DNA from: Dehalobacter restrictus DSM 9455
Lineage (GTDB): Bacteria; Bacillota; Desulfitobacteriia; Desulfitobacteriales; Syntrophobotulaceae
DNA length: 64,000 nucleotides
Reading direction: 5' to 3'
Assembly (NCBI RefSeq): GCF_000512895.1
Contig: NZ_CP007033.1
Location: 2,033,001-2,097,000, forward strand
Made by a program: the position numbers and the translations under genes
Notes under the pieces: model-generated
Database searches by the model: none
What the model was told of the DNA's origin: nothing
The model's input: only the letters and a program-made list of their open reading frames with translations
Shown: in pieces, positions 7,546-15,567 of the stretch
How the letters are laid out: each line of letters begins with the position of its first letter
How positions within the stretch are numbered: position 1 is the first letter of the stretch

Positions 7546-7863
7546 TTATGCTTTTTCTCCTTTCGTTAACTTGGCAATAATGTTTTTTCTAAAGAATTTG
7601 CTGACCAATAATTGAGCAACAGCAACAATAACGATCCCAATAATACCCATTAAGAATAATCCGACTATTCCGGCTTTGGGTTGCCCCTCCCATACTCCCA
7701 TGTAGAGCCAATATACGAGAAAATCTACATAGAGTGTAACAAATATTGATAATACCCAGTTCCAGATGCCGAACTTGCGGTTCTTCTTTTCCACAGACTT
7801 TTTGTATAATTGAATAAGCAATACCGTAGCAAGACCCAAAATATATGCGATAATTCCACCCAT
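7546..7863 (-). CDS. rdhB: RdhB membrane anchor
   Basis: This is about 105 aa with three membrane helices, the size and layout of RdhB proteins that tether RdhA to the membrane. The ATG at 7863 puts the first helix right at the N-terminus, as in every other rdhB here. A longer frame back to a TTG at 7929 adds about 20 basic, low-complexity residues and lacks a ribosome site. A GGGAG lies 14 bases before the ATG, so GTG at 7875 is an alternative start. A stronger AAGGAGGGG about 95 bases further upstream has no start codon behind it. Here rdhB precedes rdhA, as in cprBA. Confidence 0.8.
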   Translation of the reverse strand: MGGIIAYILGLATVLLIQLYKKSVEKKNRKFGIWNWVLSIFVTLYVDFLVYWLYMGVWEGQPKAGIVGLFLMGIIGIVIVAVAQLLVSKFFRKNIIAKLTKGEKA

Positions 7864-7992
7864 ACTATCGACCACGTCTCCCTTCTTCTCTACTTTTCCT
7901 TTTCTTTGTAATTTTTGCTTTTTTACCAATTTTTTTGTGACCTGAACCTAAATATCCCCTCCTTGTAAATACTTTTTTCAACTTCATACGTC

Positions 7993-8048
7993 ATCCGCTT
8001 CATAATATAAAGCATAATGTTAGAATTTTCTGTGTTACGATACACATA
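7993..8048 (-). promoter_or_regulatory. conserved promoter module with CRP-like box (copy 1, rdhBAC operon)
   Basis: Minus strand: box TGTGT-ATCGTA-ACACA (8031-8046) with five-base perfect arms, and -10 TATTAT 24 bases on (8002-8007). The whole block of about 55 bases aligns with 26879-26933 and 29071-29125, including an ATCCGC/ATTCGC end. It drives the rdhB-rdhA-rdhC operon through a leader of roughly 130 bases. Confidence 0.65.
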
Positions 8049-8055
8049 ACAAGAA

Positions 8056-8085
8056 GCCCACTCAAAAGTATAATCTTGAGTGGGC
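8056..8085 (-). terminator. hairpin terminator after CRP/FNR gene
   Basis: GCCCACTCAA pairs with TTGAGTGGGC. On the minus strand it is followed by a weak T-rich tract. It separates the regulator transcript from the rdh promoter just downstream. Confidence 0.6.
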
Positions 8086-8121
8086 CCTGGCTTGTATTTT
8101 TTTACCATCAACAATCCAAAG

Positions 8122-8820
8122 TTAGTACTTTAAAACTTCATTAATCATAGAAGCTAATTTTGAAAGATTGTAAATGTAAATCTTATCTTTTGTTTTTTTG
8201 AGTATTCTCTGCTCTTCTAGCATTTTAAACAGTTTACTCACTGAAACATAATGAGTTCCAGTAATGTCTCCAATAGTTTTTTGCGTTAGTTTGGTGTTTA
8301 TAATGTAATAATTGTCCACAAGCTTTCCTTCAGAGATACAGAGATTATATATAAACCGTAATATTCTGCTTGACGGCCGGTAATAACTTAAATCCCTTGT
8401 TTTAGCCATAAGACAATAAGACTTATCAAGAATATTTTGAATAACTTCCAGAAGTACCTGTTTATCCTCATTAAATATTTCCAGAATATCTTCAAGCGCA
8501 AAAAAGTAAACCGTACTTTTTCTGATCGCATAAACCTGAACTTCGCTATTGTCTTCATTTGAATTGATTGTTGCCCCGATCGTTTTTTCATTAACATGAA
8601 AAAGAAATTTGGTACAGCCATCATCTGAACCAATGCTTACACCCAGGCATCCGGACTTGACATAAAGAATAGAATTAGCATTTTTACCCTGAGCTTGAAC
8701 AATTGCTCCTTTAGGAAATATACGTTTATGTGCCAGATGCAAGTACTTCTCTAGTCTTTCAATTTTTTCAAAATTCTCAAGCATATAAGGTCGGGGAATT
8801 TGCTTCTTATTATCATCCAT
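8122..8820 (-). CDS. CprK-type CRP/FNR regulator of organohalide respiration
   Basis: This 232-aa protein has the same length as CprK. The N-terminal effector domain is a beta-roll (KGAIVQAQGKNANSILYVKSG region). The DNA-binding helix region TIGDITGTHYVSVSKL matches the CprK pattern ITGxHxVTVS. CprK proteins bind chlorinated phenols and activate rdh promoters. The effector of this one is unknown. It sits directly upstream of and codirectional with the rdhBAC operon, separated by a terminator and a CRP-like promoter. Several cysteines (Cys58, Cys68) are present, but a redox switch cannot be claimed. Confidence 0.88.
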   Translation of the reverse strand: MDDNKKQIPRPYMLENFEKIERLEKYLHLAHKRIFPKGAIVQAQGKNANSILYVKSGCLGVSIGSDDGCTKFLFHVNEKTIGATINSNEDNSEVQVYAIRKSTVYFFALEDILEIFNEDKQVLLEVIQNILDKSYCLMAKTRDLSYYRPSSRILRFIYNLCISEGKLVDNYYIINTKLTQKTIGDITGTHYVSVSKLFKMLEEQRILKKTKDKIYIYNLSKLASMINEVLKY

Positions 8821-9272
8821 TATCTAATTCCTCCTTTTGCATATACTAATATCCTTTATCGATTCTTATGCTAAGATTAGATTTAGCAGGAGTTTAATAA
8901 AAGTTATAACATTAGTCTTGAATAATACAAAAGATTAGATAATTATATTTTTTTACCTGCTTAAACAAATAAAAAATTGGATCAAAACATAGTTTATCAG
9001 AAATTATCTTATTTTAAAGAGTTTGTCAATTATTAGAAGAAGAAATTAATATAAAAGATTATATCTTTTATATTGTGTATTGGTAACATAAATTATGAAT
9101 ATATCGTTTATGAATATATCGTTCAGGTCTATTAATTTTTTTTACATAGCAATTTGTCTCTGATAACATTCGGATATAACAACTTAGGACTATTCCACTA
9201 TTATATCCAAAATACTACCAGAGACATATGCATTTCTTATTAAATTCTTTTTTAATTTACAAACTCAATGAG
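8821..9272. other. gene-free AT-rich region with short repeats
   Basis: No gene is seen in these 452 bases. The region holds a near-perfect palindrome ATAAAAGAT-N3-ATCTTTTAT (9051-9071), an exact tandem repeat of the 15-mer TATGAATATATCGTT (9094-9123) and a nested inverted repeat. In the last, GTCTCTG at 9156 pairs with CAGAGAC at 9219 and GGATATAA at 9172 pairs with TTATATCC at 9201. The nested stem lies downstream of the rdhA at 9273 and may end its transcript. The palindrome may be an operator for the regulator gene at 8122-8820. Confidence 0.5.
9094..9123. repeat. 15-bp tandem repeat (two exact units)
   Basis: TATGAATATATCGTT occurs twice in succession. No function is evident. It lies in the regulator/rdhA intergenic region. 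Confidence 0.6.
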
Positions 9273-10586
9273 TTAATAACGTTCAGGCCACTCTAACCAC
9301 CATTTGAACTTCTCGACCTGTTCTGTACCATAGCCAAACATATCATCAACCTGTTTGAGCAAATTTGAAGCAGTTTCCCCTTTACTACCGATAAATGTGC
9401 CGGCCTGATGGAACCAGGAGTCTTCTTTGGAATTCCATGGACATACCTTCATGCAGAGTCCGCACATGGATCCTTCTTTATTGGTTACACGGAATTCAAC
9501 GCATTTCTTAATGTCAGTCTGCCAACGCAAAATACCATTCTTTTCAATATAATCCTCGTCTTGGGTAATCGCTCCCGAAGGACAATTATCGGCACATTTT
9601 TTGCACACCCTGCAGAAATCCTGAGCGCCGAAATCAATTGGCCTATCTGGAGCTAGCGGCAAGTCTGTGGTCACAGCGGCAGCTTTGGTGCGGAATCCAA
9701 GTGTCGGGTGAGCCATACAGTCACCTGTCCTTGTCATCTCTCCCATTCCTGCGGATACCATACATGGAGCCAGGATCAAGGCATAATTGGAAAAATGATG
9801 CGCTCTGGCATTGTAACCAAGATTACGGATATAGTTTGCCAAGATTACCGAAATAACGGCAGTTGCATGGTAAGAACGGAATGATTGGGAACCGCTGATG
9901 CCGTCATAGCCGGTAGATGCCATCAGGGTCTCCAGGTGCTGATCAACCATGACAACGATGACATAAGGCAGGTTCTCTGTAACAGGCACTGATTTGGACA
10001 AGTCATCTTTCATCATATCTTCAAGAGGAGGCGCCTTGAACTCATAGTATGCAAATGAAGGCATTTTACCAATACCGACCTCGTCAGCCCTTAAGAAATA
10101 GGCGCAGTCTTTGATATGCTGGGACATCTGTTCAGGGTCAGGAATAGCCAATTTTTCGGGGGCGGGTTTTCCAGATACCATCGGAGCTAAGCTTAAAGTA
10201 AACTTGGCTAAAGCATCTCCCAAAGGATACTTTGAAGCAGCATGGTAATATAAGTTCGCCTTAAAAGCTGCCTCAGAAACCTTATGGCGGAAAACCAAGT
10301 TGAATCCTTGATTTGCCTCATGGAATCTTTTTATAGGGCCAACAATCTTGGTTGTGCCCAACCATTGGTCGTTAAAATCAGCCATTTTAACTGAGGCCAT
10401 GCCGTAATTCGTCGGATGAAGCTTCGACTGTCCTCCGGAGTTTGACACCGTCTCGGCGGCTTGCACCGGCAAAGCATTTGTCATACCAAGAACACCCATG
10501 GAAATAGCTGAGGCTGCTCCTGCCTTTAAAAAATTACGTCGGTTTATCCTTAACTCCTGCTTTCCTTCTTGTTTTTCAATAGACAT
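9273..10586 (-). CDS. rdhA: CprA-like reductive dehalogenase
   Basis: The start is ATG at 10586, because GAGGTG lies six bases before it and the upstream GTG (10595) is inside that site. The 437-aa precursor has the Tat motif RRNFLK and an Ala-rich helix ending near VQAA. It carries the CprA-type blocks [18 protein letters not shown] and STGYDGISG. The two Fe-S motifs are CRVCKKCADNCP (about 325-336) and CGLCMKVCP (about 375-383), with an extra upstream Cys. It should be a periplasm-side corrinoid/Fe-S reductase. The CprA family includes ortho-chlorophenol reductases, but the substrate here is not determinable. It follows rdhB by 13 bases. Confidence 0.95.
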   Translation of the reverse strand: MSIEKQEGKQELRINRRNFLKAGAASAISMGVLGMTNALPVQAAETVSNSGGQSKLHPTNYGMASVKMADFNDQWLGTTKIVGPIKRFHEANQGFNLVFRHKVSEAAFKANLYYHAASKYPLGDALAKFTLSLAPMVSGKPAPEKLAIPDPEQMSQHIKDCAYFLRADEVGIGKMPSFAYYEFKAPPLEDMMKDDLSKSVPVTENLPYVIVVMVDQHLETLMASTGYDGISGSQSFRSYHATAVISVILANYIRNLGYNARAHHFSNYALILAPCMVSAGMGEMTRTGDCMAHPTLGFRTKAAAVTTDLPLAPDRPIDFGAQDFCRVCKKCADNCPSGAITQDEDYIEKNGILRWQTDIKKCVEFRVTNKEGSMCGLCMKVCPWNSKEDSWFHQAGTFIGSKGETASNLLKQVDDMFGYGTEQVEKFKWWLEWPERY

Positions 10587-10599
10587 CCTTTTCACCTCT

Positions 10600-10911
10600 T
10601 TAAGCTTCTAAGCTTGTATTTGCTTTTTTCTGTTGTTTACCCAAAAATCCTAAGAGTCTTGCTAAGACTACCGCTAGTACAACTGAAATACCTAAAAACA
10701 AAAAGATTGCTGTACTTGTTGCTTTGACATGCCCTACGCTCGCATTAATATAAATGAAAGAAATCCCCATCCAAGTAATTGCATACCATGCAACATATAA
10801 AACCCAATTAAGAATAGTTTTCCATCTTTTGTCCGTATTTGCTCTAGGTTTAATAAATAGTAGGCCGGCTAAAAAAAGAACACCCGCTAGAAACACCAAA
10901 AATGTACCCAT
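10600..10911 (-). CDS. rdhB: RdhB membrane anchor (CprB-like)
   Basis: This 103-aa protein has three membrane helices. The first starts at residue 2 (GTFLVFLAGVLFLAGLLF), followed by IKPRA. The block SVGHVKATSTAIFLFLG is shared with the other CprB-like anchors in the window (15242, 22318, 49250). AGGAGG precedes the ATG. It would hold the CprA-like enzyme encoded immediately downstream. No TGTGT-N6-ACACA box is seen upstream of this pair. Confidence 0.92.
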   Translation of the reverse strand: MGTFLVFLAGVLFLAGLLFIKPRANTDKRWKTILNWVLYVAWYAITWMGISFIYINASVGHVKATSTAIFLFLGISVVLAVVLARLLGFLGKQQKKANTSLEA

Positions 10912-11000
10912 ATTTCTCCTCCTTTATTTTTTATTAGCGGCTTCCGCAATTGCCCTAATTCCGGAAACCACAACTTCCAATTAAATATAGCACTTATTAT

Positions 11001-11030
11001 AAAAAAAACGCTTAGTATTTTTTAAGCGTT
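11001..11030 (-). terminator. rho-independent terminator of diverged methyltransferase cassette
   Basis: AACGCTTA pairs with TAAGCGTT. Read on the minus strand it is followed by eight T. It is T-rich on both sides and could also act from the other strand. Confidence 0.75.
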
Positions 11031-11234
11031 TTTGATTAAAATTTCATAATCCCCAGGGGGGATGACCGCTTGGGAAAAACTAAGATTCGAATCCGGATTC
11101 GAATCTGGCAAGCCACTTTCCCCACTCCCAAAAGAAAAGACGCCATTTTGATTGACGTCCTTCATTGGGGCTAAGTTGTGATACTGCTGCCCCTAGTAGT
11201 GATATAACATTTTTACTTCTTGGTAACGTCAGAC
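11031..11234. other. gene-free stretch with 24-bp palindrome
   Basis: Between the terminator and the 40-aa ORF no gene is seen. A perfect 24-base palindrome lies at 11083-11106: AGATTCGAATCC followed by its own reverse complement GGATTCGAATCT. It may be a remnant of a mobile-element end. Nothing links it to neighbouring genes. Confidence 0.4.
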
Positions 11235-11357
11235 CTATGAAAAAAGCATTACGATCGTCAAAGCCAATTCAACCCCGTCTTTTTCCTGATCTGAATTAAG
11301 AAACTGTGATAAAATTCTTTCCCTTGCCATTTTAAAGATCATTTCCATGTCACTCAT
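11235..11357 (-). CDS. 40-aa microprotein of methyltransferase cassette (diverged form)
   Basis: This small ORF begins MSDMEMIFKMARER and ends ELALTIVMLFS. GGAGGG lies ten bases before the ATG. It sits 66 bases downstream of the UroD-like gene, the slot occupied by the 47-aa microprotein in the other three cassettes. Like that protein it has a charged middle and a short hydrophobic tail. Sequence identity is too low to prove homology, so equivalence rests on position, size and shape. No known domain is recognised. Confidence 0.5.
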   Translation of the reverse strand: MSDMEMIFKMARERILSQFLNSDQEKDGVELALTIVMLFS

Positions 11358-11423
11358 CTTAAGAACACCCTCCTATTCTTTAGGGGTACATATTTATTTT
11401 CAGATAACAGATGGAAGTTTCTA

Positions 11424-12593
11424 TTACTTAGAGCCATATTCCACAATAAATTCCGTAACAGCTTTTAAATTTTCTGCCTTGGCATCATTTTTAGTTGCCA
11501 AAACTTTGTCCGGTGCAAAGACAAATCCACCACCCGGAGCTAAATCATCAATTAAGCCCTTGGCAACTTCGATGCATTTTTCCTTTGTTCCGTAGTACAG
11601 GTCGTTTGTCTTTAAACCACCGGCAATACACATCGTTTTTCCTAAAGCTTTCTTCGCCTTTCTCAGATCATCTTCTTCAAAGAATCCAATGACCGATCCC
11701 TTTGGAAGCTCCTGTATATACTCATACAGATGTTCCCAATTCTTTTCAAATAGAATGAGAATTTTAATACCTCTTGCTGCAACCGTATCAACATATTTTT
11801 TGAAGGACGGCCAGTAAACCTTTTCAAACTCTTTCGCTCTGATAAATTGCGGCAAATGCAGATATAAATGAACATACTTGTCATCGGAAACAGTATGCAT
11901 TTTTCCATATGTGTCTTTGATCAAAGGGTCGACCATAGCCATACAGGCTTCAGCCACTTTATCAGGACATTTTTTGATATCTCTCATAATCCCTTTGAAA
12001 TCCCTTAAATAGTCCATGATGATATCACCGGGCATAAAATGATTTACACCCGCGTTGGTTATCGGAAGCCCATGTTCAGTTTTGAACCTATCCGACAACA
12101 TCTTTGTTGTTTGACCAAACTTAAAGAAGATGGAAAGGGAATTGGCATATTTCGCGAACTTTTCTTCCACTGTCCCCTCTTGGAAAATCTTATGTTTTCT
12201 TGGAAGAATTTTGTCACGGATAAATTTCATCGGATCGGCAATAAGCTCATCATACTCTTCTACCGCCATAAGTTCAGATTGTCCAGTGGCGATTTGAATG
12301 GTTTCCGTCGCATTGTTAAAAATTCCGCCGCCTAAGGAATACACAAAATTAAGGGGAAAGGTTATGCGTGAGGCAAGCGCGCCATCAAAGGGAAAATCAG
12401 TTAAAGCTTTAGAATAAGCTTTATATTCAAGTTCAACGTCTTTTAATCCCTCTTCTAAGGTTATCCCATAATAAGAAAGAGCCCAATTGTCTACCAGACC
12501 GTAAATAGGAACCCTGTCCGGTTCTCTTAATTCGATGGCATCTTTGAGCCTTTTGACACGTTCGTCATATAATTTCATTTTATCATCACTCAT
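11424..12593 (-). CDS. UroD/MtaA-like corrinoid methyltransferase (diverged cassette)
   Basis: This 389-aa member of the UroD/MtaA superfamily starts with the LREPDRVPI motif. The end DDLAPGGGFVFAPDK matches the catalytic-barrel C-terminus of the other three copies. At the position of the HxCG zinc motif it reads LFEKNW, and EEDDL replaces the EHGDP of the others. The metal site and substrate pocket therefore differ both from MtaA and from its paralogues. AGGAGG precedes the ATG. It follows the corrinoid gene by 49 bases. It may use a different methyl donor from the other cassettes. Confidence 0.82.
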   Translation of the reverse strand: MSDDKMKLYDERVKRLKDAIELREPDRVPIYGLVDNWALSYYGITLEEGLKDVELEYKAYSKALTDFPFDGALASRITFPLNFVYSLGGGIFNNATETIQIATGQSELMAVEEYDELIADPMKFIRDKILPRKHKIFQEGTVEEKFAKYANSLSIFFKFGQTTKMLSDRFKTEHGLPITNAGVNHFMPGDIIMDYLRDFKGIMRDIKKCPDKVAEACMAMVDPLIKDTYGKMHTVSDDKYVHLYLHLPQFIRAKEFEKVYWPSFKKYVDTVAARGIKILILFEKNWEHLYEYIQELPKGSVIGFFEEDDLRKAKKALGKTMCIAGGLKTNDLYYGTKEKCIEVAKGLIDDLAPGGGFVFAPDKVLATKNDAKAENLKAVTEFIVEYGSK

Positions 12594-12642
12594 ACTAGAT
12601 CCTCCTGTGCTATTTATTCACAAGTTTTCTTGGTTGCGGGTT

Positions 12643-13278
12643 TTAACCCACCCACTTCTGGCATATTTTTACTCCTTCTGCTGCATTCGTGGTAAATGCA
12701 TCAGCACCAATTGTTTCACAAGCTTCCTTCGTTACAGGGTTTCCACCGATAATAACTTTAACTTTGCTGCGTAATCCCGCTTCTTCTAAAGCCTCAACAA
12801 TATTTTTCATCGATTCCAATGCTAACGTCAAAACACCGCTTAAACCAATAATTTCAGGATTTACCTCTTTTACTTTTTTTACAAATTCACCAGCTGATTG
12901 ATCGATACCCAGGTCGTATACTTTAAAACCTGCTGCTTCAGCCATGCTCTTAAAAATGTTTTTTCCAATGTCATGTAAGTCACCTGCAACAGTTCCAAGC
13001 ACCATTGAACCGACAGTTCCAGCATTTTGGGTGTCCATAATCGGCTTTAAAATATCAATTGCACTGGTTAACAACTCCCCGGCAAAGATCAAATCACCGA
13101 CAAAGTATTCCCCCTTTTCAAAAAAATCTCCGACTACTGACATCCCGCTCTGACAAGCAGCTACCACCTTTTTGGTTTCATCTGGACTGGGATTTGTGTT
13201 AACAAATTCATTCAGCATTTCAAATACTTTTTCTTCATCAAGTTCTCCAATTTTCTGTGTTAATAGCGACAAATCCAT
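12643..13278 (-). CDS. corrinoid methyl-carrier protein (diverged cassette)
   Basis: This 211-aa two-domain corrinoid protein has a cap helix domain, then DLHDIG (cobalt-binding His at about 103), GLSGVLT and IIGG. It begins MDLSLLTQKIGELDE, whereas the other three begin VDLKVLTQAM, so it is an older paralogue. AGGAGGTAA lies ahead of its ATG. It is the first gene of the cassette. Cobalt would cycle between Co(I) and methyl-Co(III), and a separate activator is needed but none is encoded in this window. Confidence 0.92.
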   Translation of the reverse strand: MDLSLLTQKIGELDEEKVFEMLNEFVNTNPSPDETKKVVAACQSGMSVVGDFFEKGEYFVGDLIFAGELLTSAIDILKPIMDTQNAGTVGSMVLGTVAGDLHDIGKNIFKSMAEAAGFKVYDLGIDQSAGEFVKKVKEVNPEIIGLSGVLTLALESMKNIVEALEEAGLRSKVKVIIGGNPVTKEACETIGADAFTTNAAEGVKICQKWVG

Positions 13279-13480
13279 TTAGTTTACCTCCTGTATTTTA
13301 AAATTATTAATATAATGTTAACCTATTAATTAAAAAAAATTTATTGCCGAATAACGTTATCTTCTTTTTAGTTGTATTGTATATACATTTATATATATTT
13401 TCATTTAGTAAATACTTATCATATTTTAAATATTTTTTGTTGTGCAAGTCTGCAACAGCCCATGAAAAAGTTAAAGACGC

Positions 13481-13522
13481 AAAAAATTTCCAGCGACCCT
13501 TACAAAGGCGACGCTGGAAATT
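13481..13522 (-). terminator. rho-independent terminator of rdhBA pair
   Basis: AATTTCCAGCG pairs with CGCTGGAAATT. On the minus strand it is followed by six T. An identical hairpin lies at 25071-25112 after the duplicate pair. Confidence 0.85.
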
Positions 13523-13542
13523 CTTTACCTATACTCGTTGGA

Positions 13543-14916
13543 TTAATATTTGAACTTATACAGTTCCGGCCATTCCAACCACCATTTATATTTATCAACA
13601 ATCTCTGTGCCATAACCAAACATATCATCAATACCTTTTAAGAGGCTTGAAGCAGTTTCCCCTTTGCTTCCAATCCAAATTCCGGCCTCGTGAAACCATG
13701 AACTTTCCTTGGAACTCCATGGACATACCTTAATACAAACGCCGCAGCTAACTCCTTGATCATTACCTGCCCTAAATTGTGCGCACTTTTTGAAATCGCT
13801 GTTCCAACGCAAATAGCCGTTATAATCTACCATATCCCTGTCATGCGTGATAGCTTGGGAAGGACAATTATCGGCGCACTTATTGCACACACGGCAGAAA
13901 TCCGCCATTCCGAAATCAATCGGTTTATCCGGAACCAAAGGCAAATCCGTGGTGATGGCTGCCACTTTGTTGCGGAATCCCATGCGCGGGTGGGCAACAC
14001 AGTCTCCGGTCCGGGTAAGTTCCCCCATCCCCGCAGCGATTAAACAGGGCGCCATTACGGCTCCATAGTTGCCGAAATGGTGTGCTCTGGCATGGTATCC
14101 AAGCTCTCTGATGTATTTAGCCATAATGATAGAAATGTTGGCGGTCGCGTGATAACAGCGGAAAGATTGGGAATCTGAAATTCCGTCATATCCGGTTGAG
14201 GCCAAGTAAGTCTCTAAATGCTGCTCAACCGCAACAACGATGACATAGGGCATCTTCTCCGTAAAGGGTACATCTTGAAGGGGAGTCCCCCTTGGCACCA
14301 TACCGCCGATAATCCCCATCATCGGGGGATTCATTTTATCAGAGTAATAACCGTATTCAGGCATTTTCCCGATCCCGACTTCATCAGCTCTCAGATAGTA
14401 AGCAACATCTTTAATATGCATGGACATTTGCTCGGGATCAGGTATCGGAAGTTTCTCCGGTTTGGGCTGACCATCAACGATGTTTTCTCCGAATATGGGG
14501 GAAATAGCCCAACCGAGCGCATCACTCAGCGGGTGTCTAATACCGATCGTATAGAACCCCGCCTGTGCCTTGGGTCCTAAAAGACCTTGGGCAACTAACG
14601 CAAATCCCATATCTTTTTCTTTAAACTTCTTTACCGTCCCTACAATTTTGGAGGTGCCAAGCCATTGGTCATTGTGCTCTGCGTAACTGACAGAAGCGCC
14701 TCCATAATTCGGTTCGGGTCTCAGCTTGGACCACTGTCCTTTTTTGGGGGTGATGTATTCGTAGTTGCTTACCGCAGCTTCAGCTATTTTTGAGGGTGCT
14801 TTAATCGCGCCAAAAACGCCCATTGCTGCTGCAGCCGCTCCAGTTTTCAAGAAACCTCGGCGGCTTACCTGAAATTTTTTCTCTGGAGCATTTTTACTTT
14901 CTAAAGAATCTGCCAT
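13543..14916 (-). CDS. rdhA: CprA-like reductive dehalogenase (duplicate 1)
   Basis: The start is ATG at 14916 (MADSLESK), with AAAGGAGG seven bases upstream. The in-frame upstream ATG is part of that site. The 457-aa precursor has the Tat motif RRGFLK, then [10 protein letters not shown] and STGYDGISDSQS. The Fe-S clusters are CRVCNKCADNCP and CGVCIKVCP. The C-terminus WWLEWPELY is CprA-like. From about residue 75 almost to the end it is identical at the protein level to the enzyme at 25133. The N-terminal 75 residues differ at seven places. This indicates recent duplication or gene conversion. Confidence 0.95.
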   Translation of the reverse strand: MADSLESKNAPEKKFQVSRRGFLKTGAAAAAMGVFGAIKAPSKIAEAAVSNYEYITPKKGQWSKLRPEPNYGGASVSYAEHNDQWLGTSKIVGTVKKFKEKDMGFALVAQGLLGPKAQAGFYTIGIRHPLSDALGWAISPIFGENIVDGQPKPEKLPIPDPEQMSMHIKDVAYYLRADEVGIGKMPEYGYYSDKMNPPMMGIIGGMVPRGTPLQDVPFTEKMPYVIVVAVEQHLETYLASTGYDGISDSQSFRCYHATANISIIMAKYIRELGYHARAHHFGNYGAVMAPCLIAAGMGELTRTGDCVAHPRMGFRNKVAAITTDLPLVPDKPIDFGMADFCRVCNKCADNCPSQAITHDRDMVDYNGYLRWNSDFKKCAQFRAGNDQGVSCGVCIKVCPWSSKESSWFHEAGIWIGSKGETASSLLKGIDDMFGYGTEIVDKYKWWLEWPELYKFKY

Positions 14917-14930
14917 CTTTTTTCCTCCTT

Positions 14931-15242
14931 TCATGCTGATACTGATTCATTGTCTTTTATTTTTCTAGTACCGATGAATCCTAGCAGGCGCGCTAAAATC
15001 ACTGCAATTACAACTGCAATTCCTCCAAATAAGAAGATGGCTGTACTTGTTGCCTTGGCGTGACCGACAGTGGCATTAATGTAAACAAAGGAAACTCCCA
15101 TCCATAAGACAGCGCTCCCAACTACGTATAAAGCCCAAACAAGCACGGTCTTCCACATGACATCCTTTTTGGCACGCGGTTTAATAAACAAAATTCCGGC
15201 TAAAAATAATATCCCAGCTAAGAAAATTAATATAGTTCCCAT
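14931..15242 (-). CDS. rdhB: RdhB membrane anchor (intact partner of duplicate 1)
   Basis: This 103-aa three-helix anchor starts at the ATG of MGTILIFLAG, with GGGAGGTG upstream. The first helix and IKPRAKKD loop are followed by INATVGHAKATSTAIFLFGG and an Arg/Lys-rich end. It overlaps the ribosome site of the rdhA behind it. The copy at 26831 has the same N-terminus but is frameshifted, so this is the functional version of the pair. Confidence 0.92.
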   Translation of the reverse strand: MGTILIFLAGILFLAGILFIKPRAKKDVMWKTVLVWALYVVGSAVLWMGVSFVYINATVGHAKATSTAIFLFGGIAVVIAVILARLLGFIGTRKIKDNESVSA

Positions 15243-15367
15243 TATCTTTTCACCTCCCTTTTTATGCATATTGTATATGATTAAGATTTTCTCCGTGTTT
15301 GCCCTGACTACTTACATAAATTAATTTGTAAAAAAACTAATTTGATTAAATTACTTTGACTTTTCTA

Positions 15368-15410
15368 ACAAAAAAGCCTTGAATGTACAAAAAAATGTAT
15401 ATCAAGGCTT
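15368..15410 (-). terminator. rho-independent terminator after creatininase remnant
   Basis: AAGCCTTGA pairs with TCAAGGCTT. On the minus strand it is followed by six T. It is nearly identical to 26971-27012, which ends the fuller creatininase gene. Confidence 0.75.
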
Positions 15411-15435
15411 AGCTTATTTATTTTTTGATACCTGT

Positions 15436-15510
15436 TTATTTAATCAATTCAAGTTCCTCTTCAACTACAATGTCAGAGAAAATATCGTATACCTTATCAC
15501 CAATAAAGTG
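15436..15510 (-). pseudogene. creatininase-family gene remnant (C-terminus only)
   Basis: Reading minus, the last about 23 codons are GDKVYDIFSDIVVEEELELIK and stop. They differ by one residue from the end of the creatininase-family gene at 27041. The upstream coding sequence is missing and replaced by unrelated bases up to the CRP/FNR gene. It shows that the ancestral module was creatininase, then rdhB-rdhA, and that this copy lost the creatininase. Confidence 0.75.
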
Positions 15511-15567
15511 TAAAGCACTTAATTCAAGGAGTCTTTTGTTAAGAAGCAGGGATTTTGATTTTACCTT

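Noticed and set aside
7923-8114. 63-aa minus-strand ORF over the rdhB leader
   Set aside because: It overlaps the conserved promoter module and terminator hairpin, has no ribosome site, and is not kept in the related modules at 26879 and 29071.
13279-13480. Possible gene in AT-rich plus frames after the corrinoid gene
   Set aside because: The frames are low-complexity translations of promoter DNA and have no ribosome sites.
15300-15360. Dehalobox-like TTAAT/ATTAA combinations upstream of the rdhB at 15242
   Set aside because: Spacing is wrong and there is no symmetric pair. AT-rich DNA gives such half-sites by chance.
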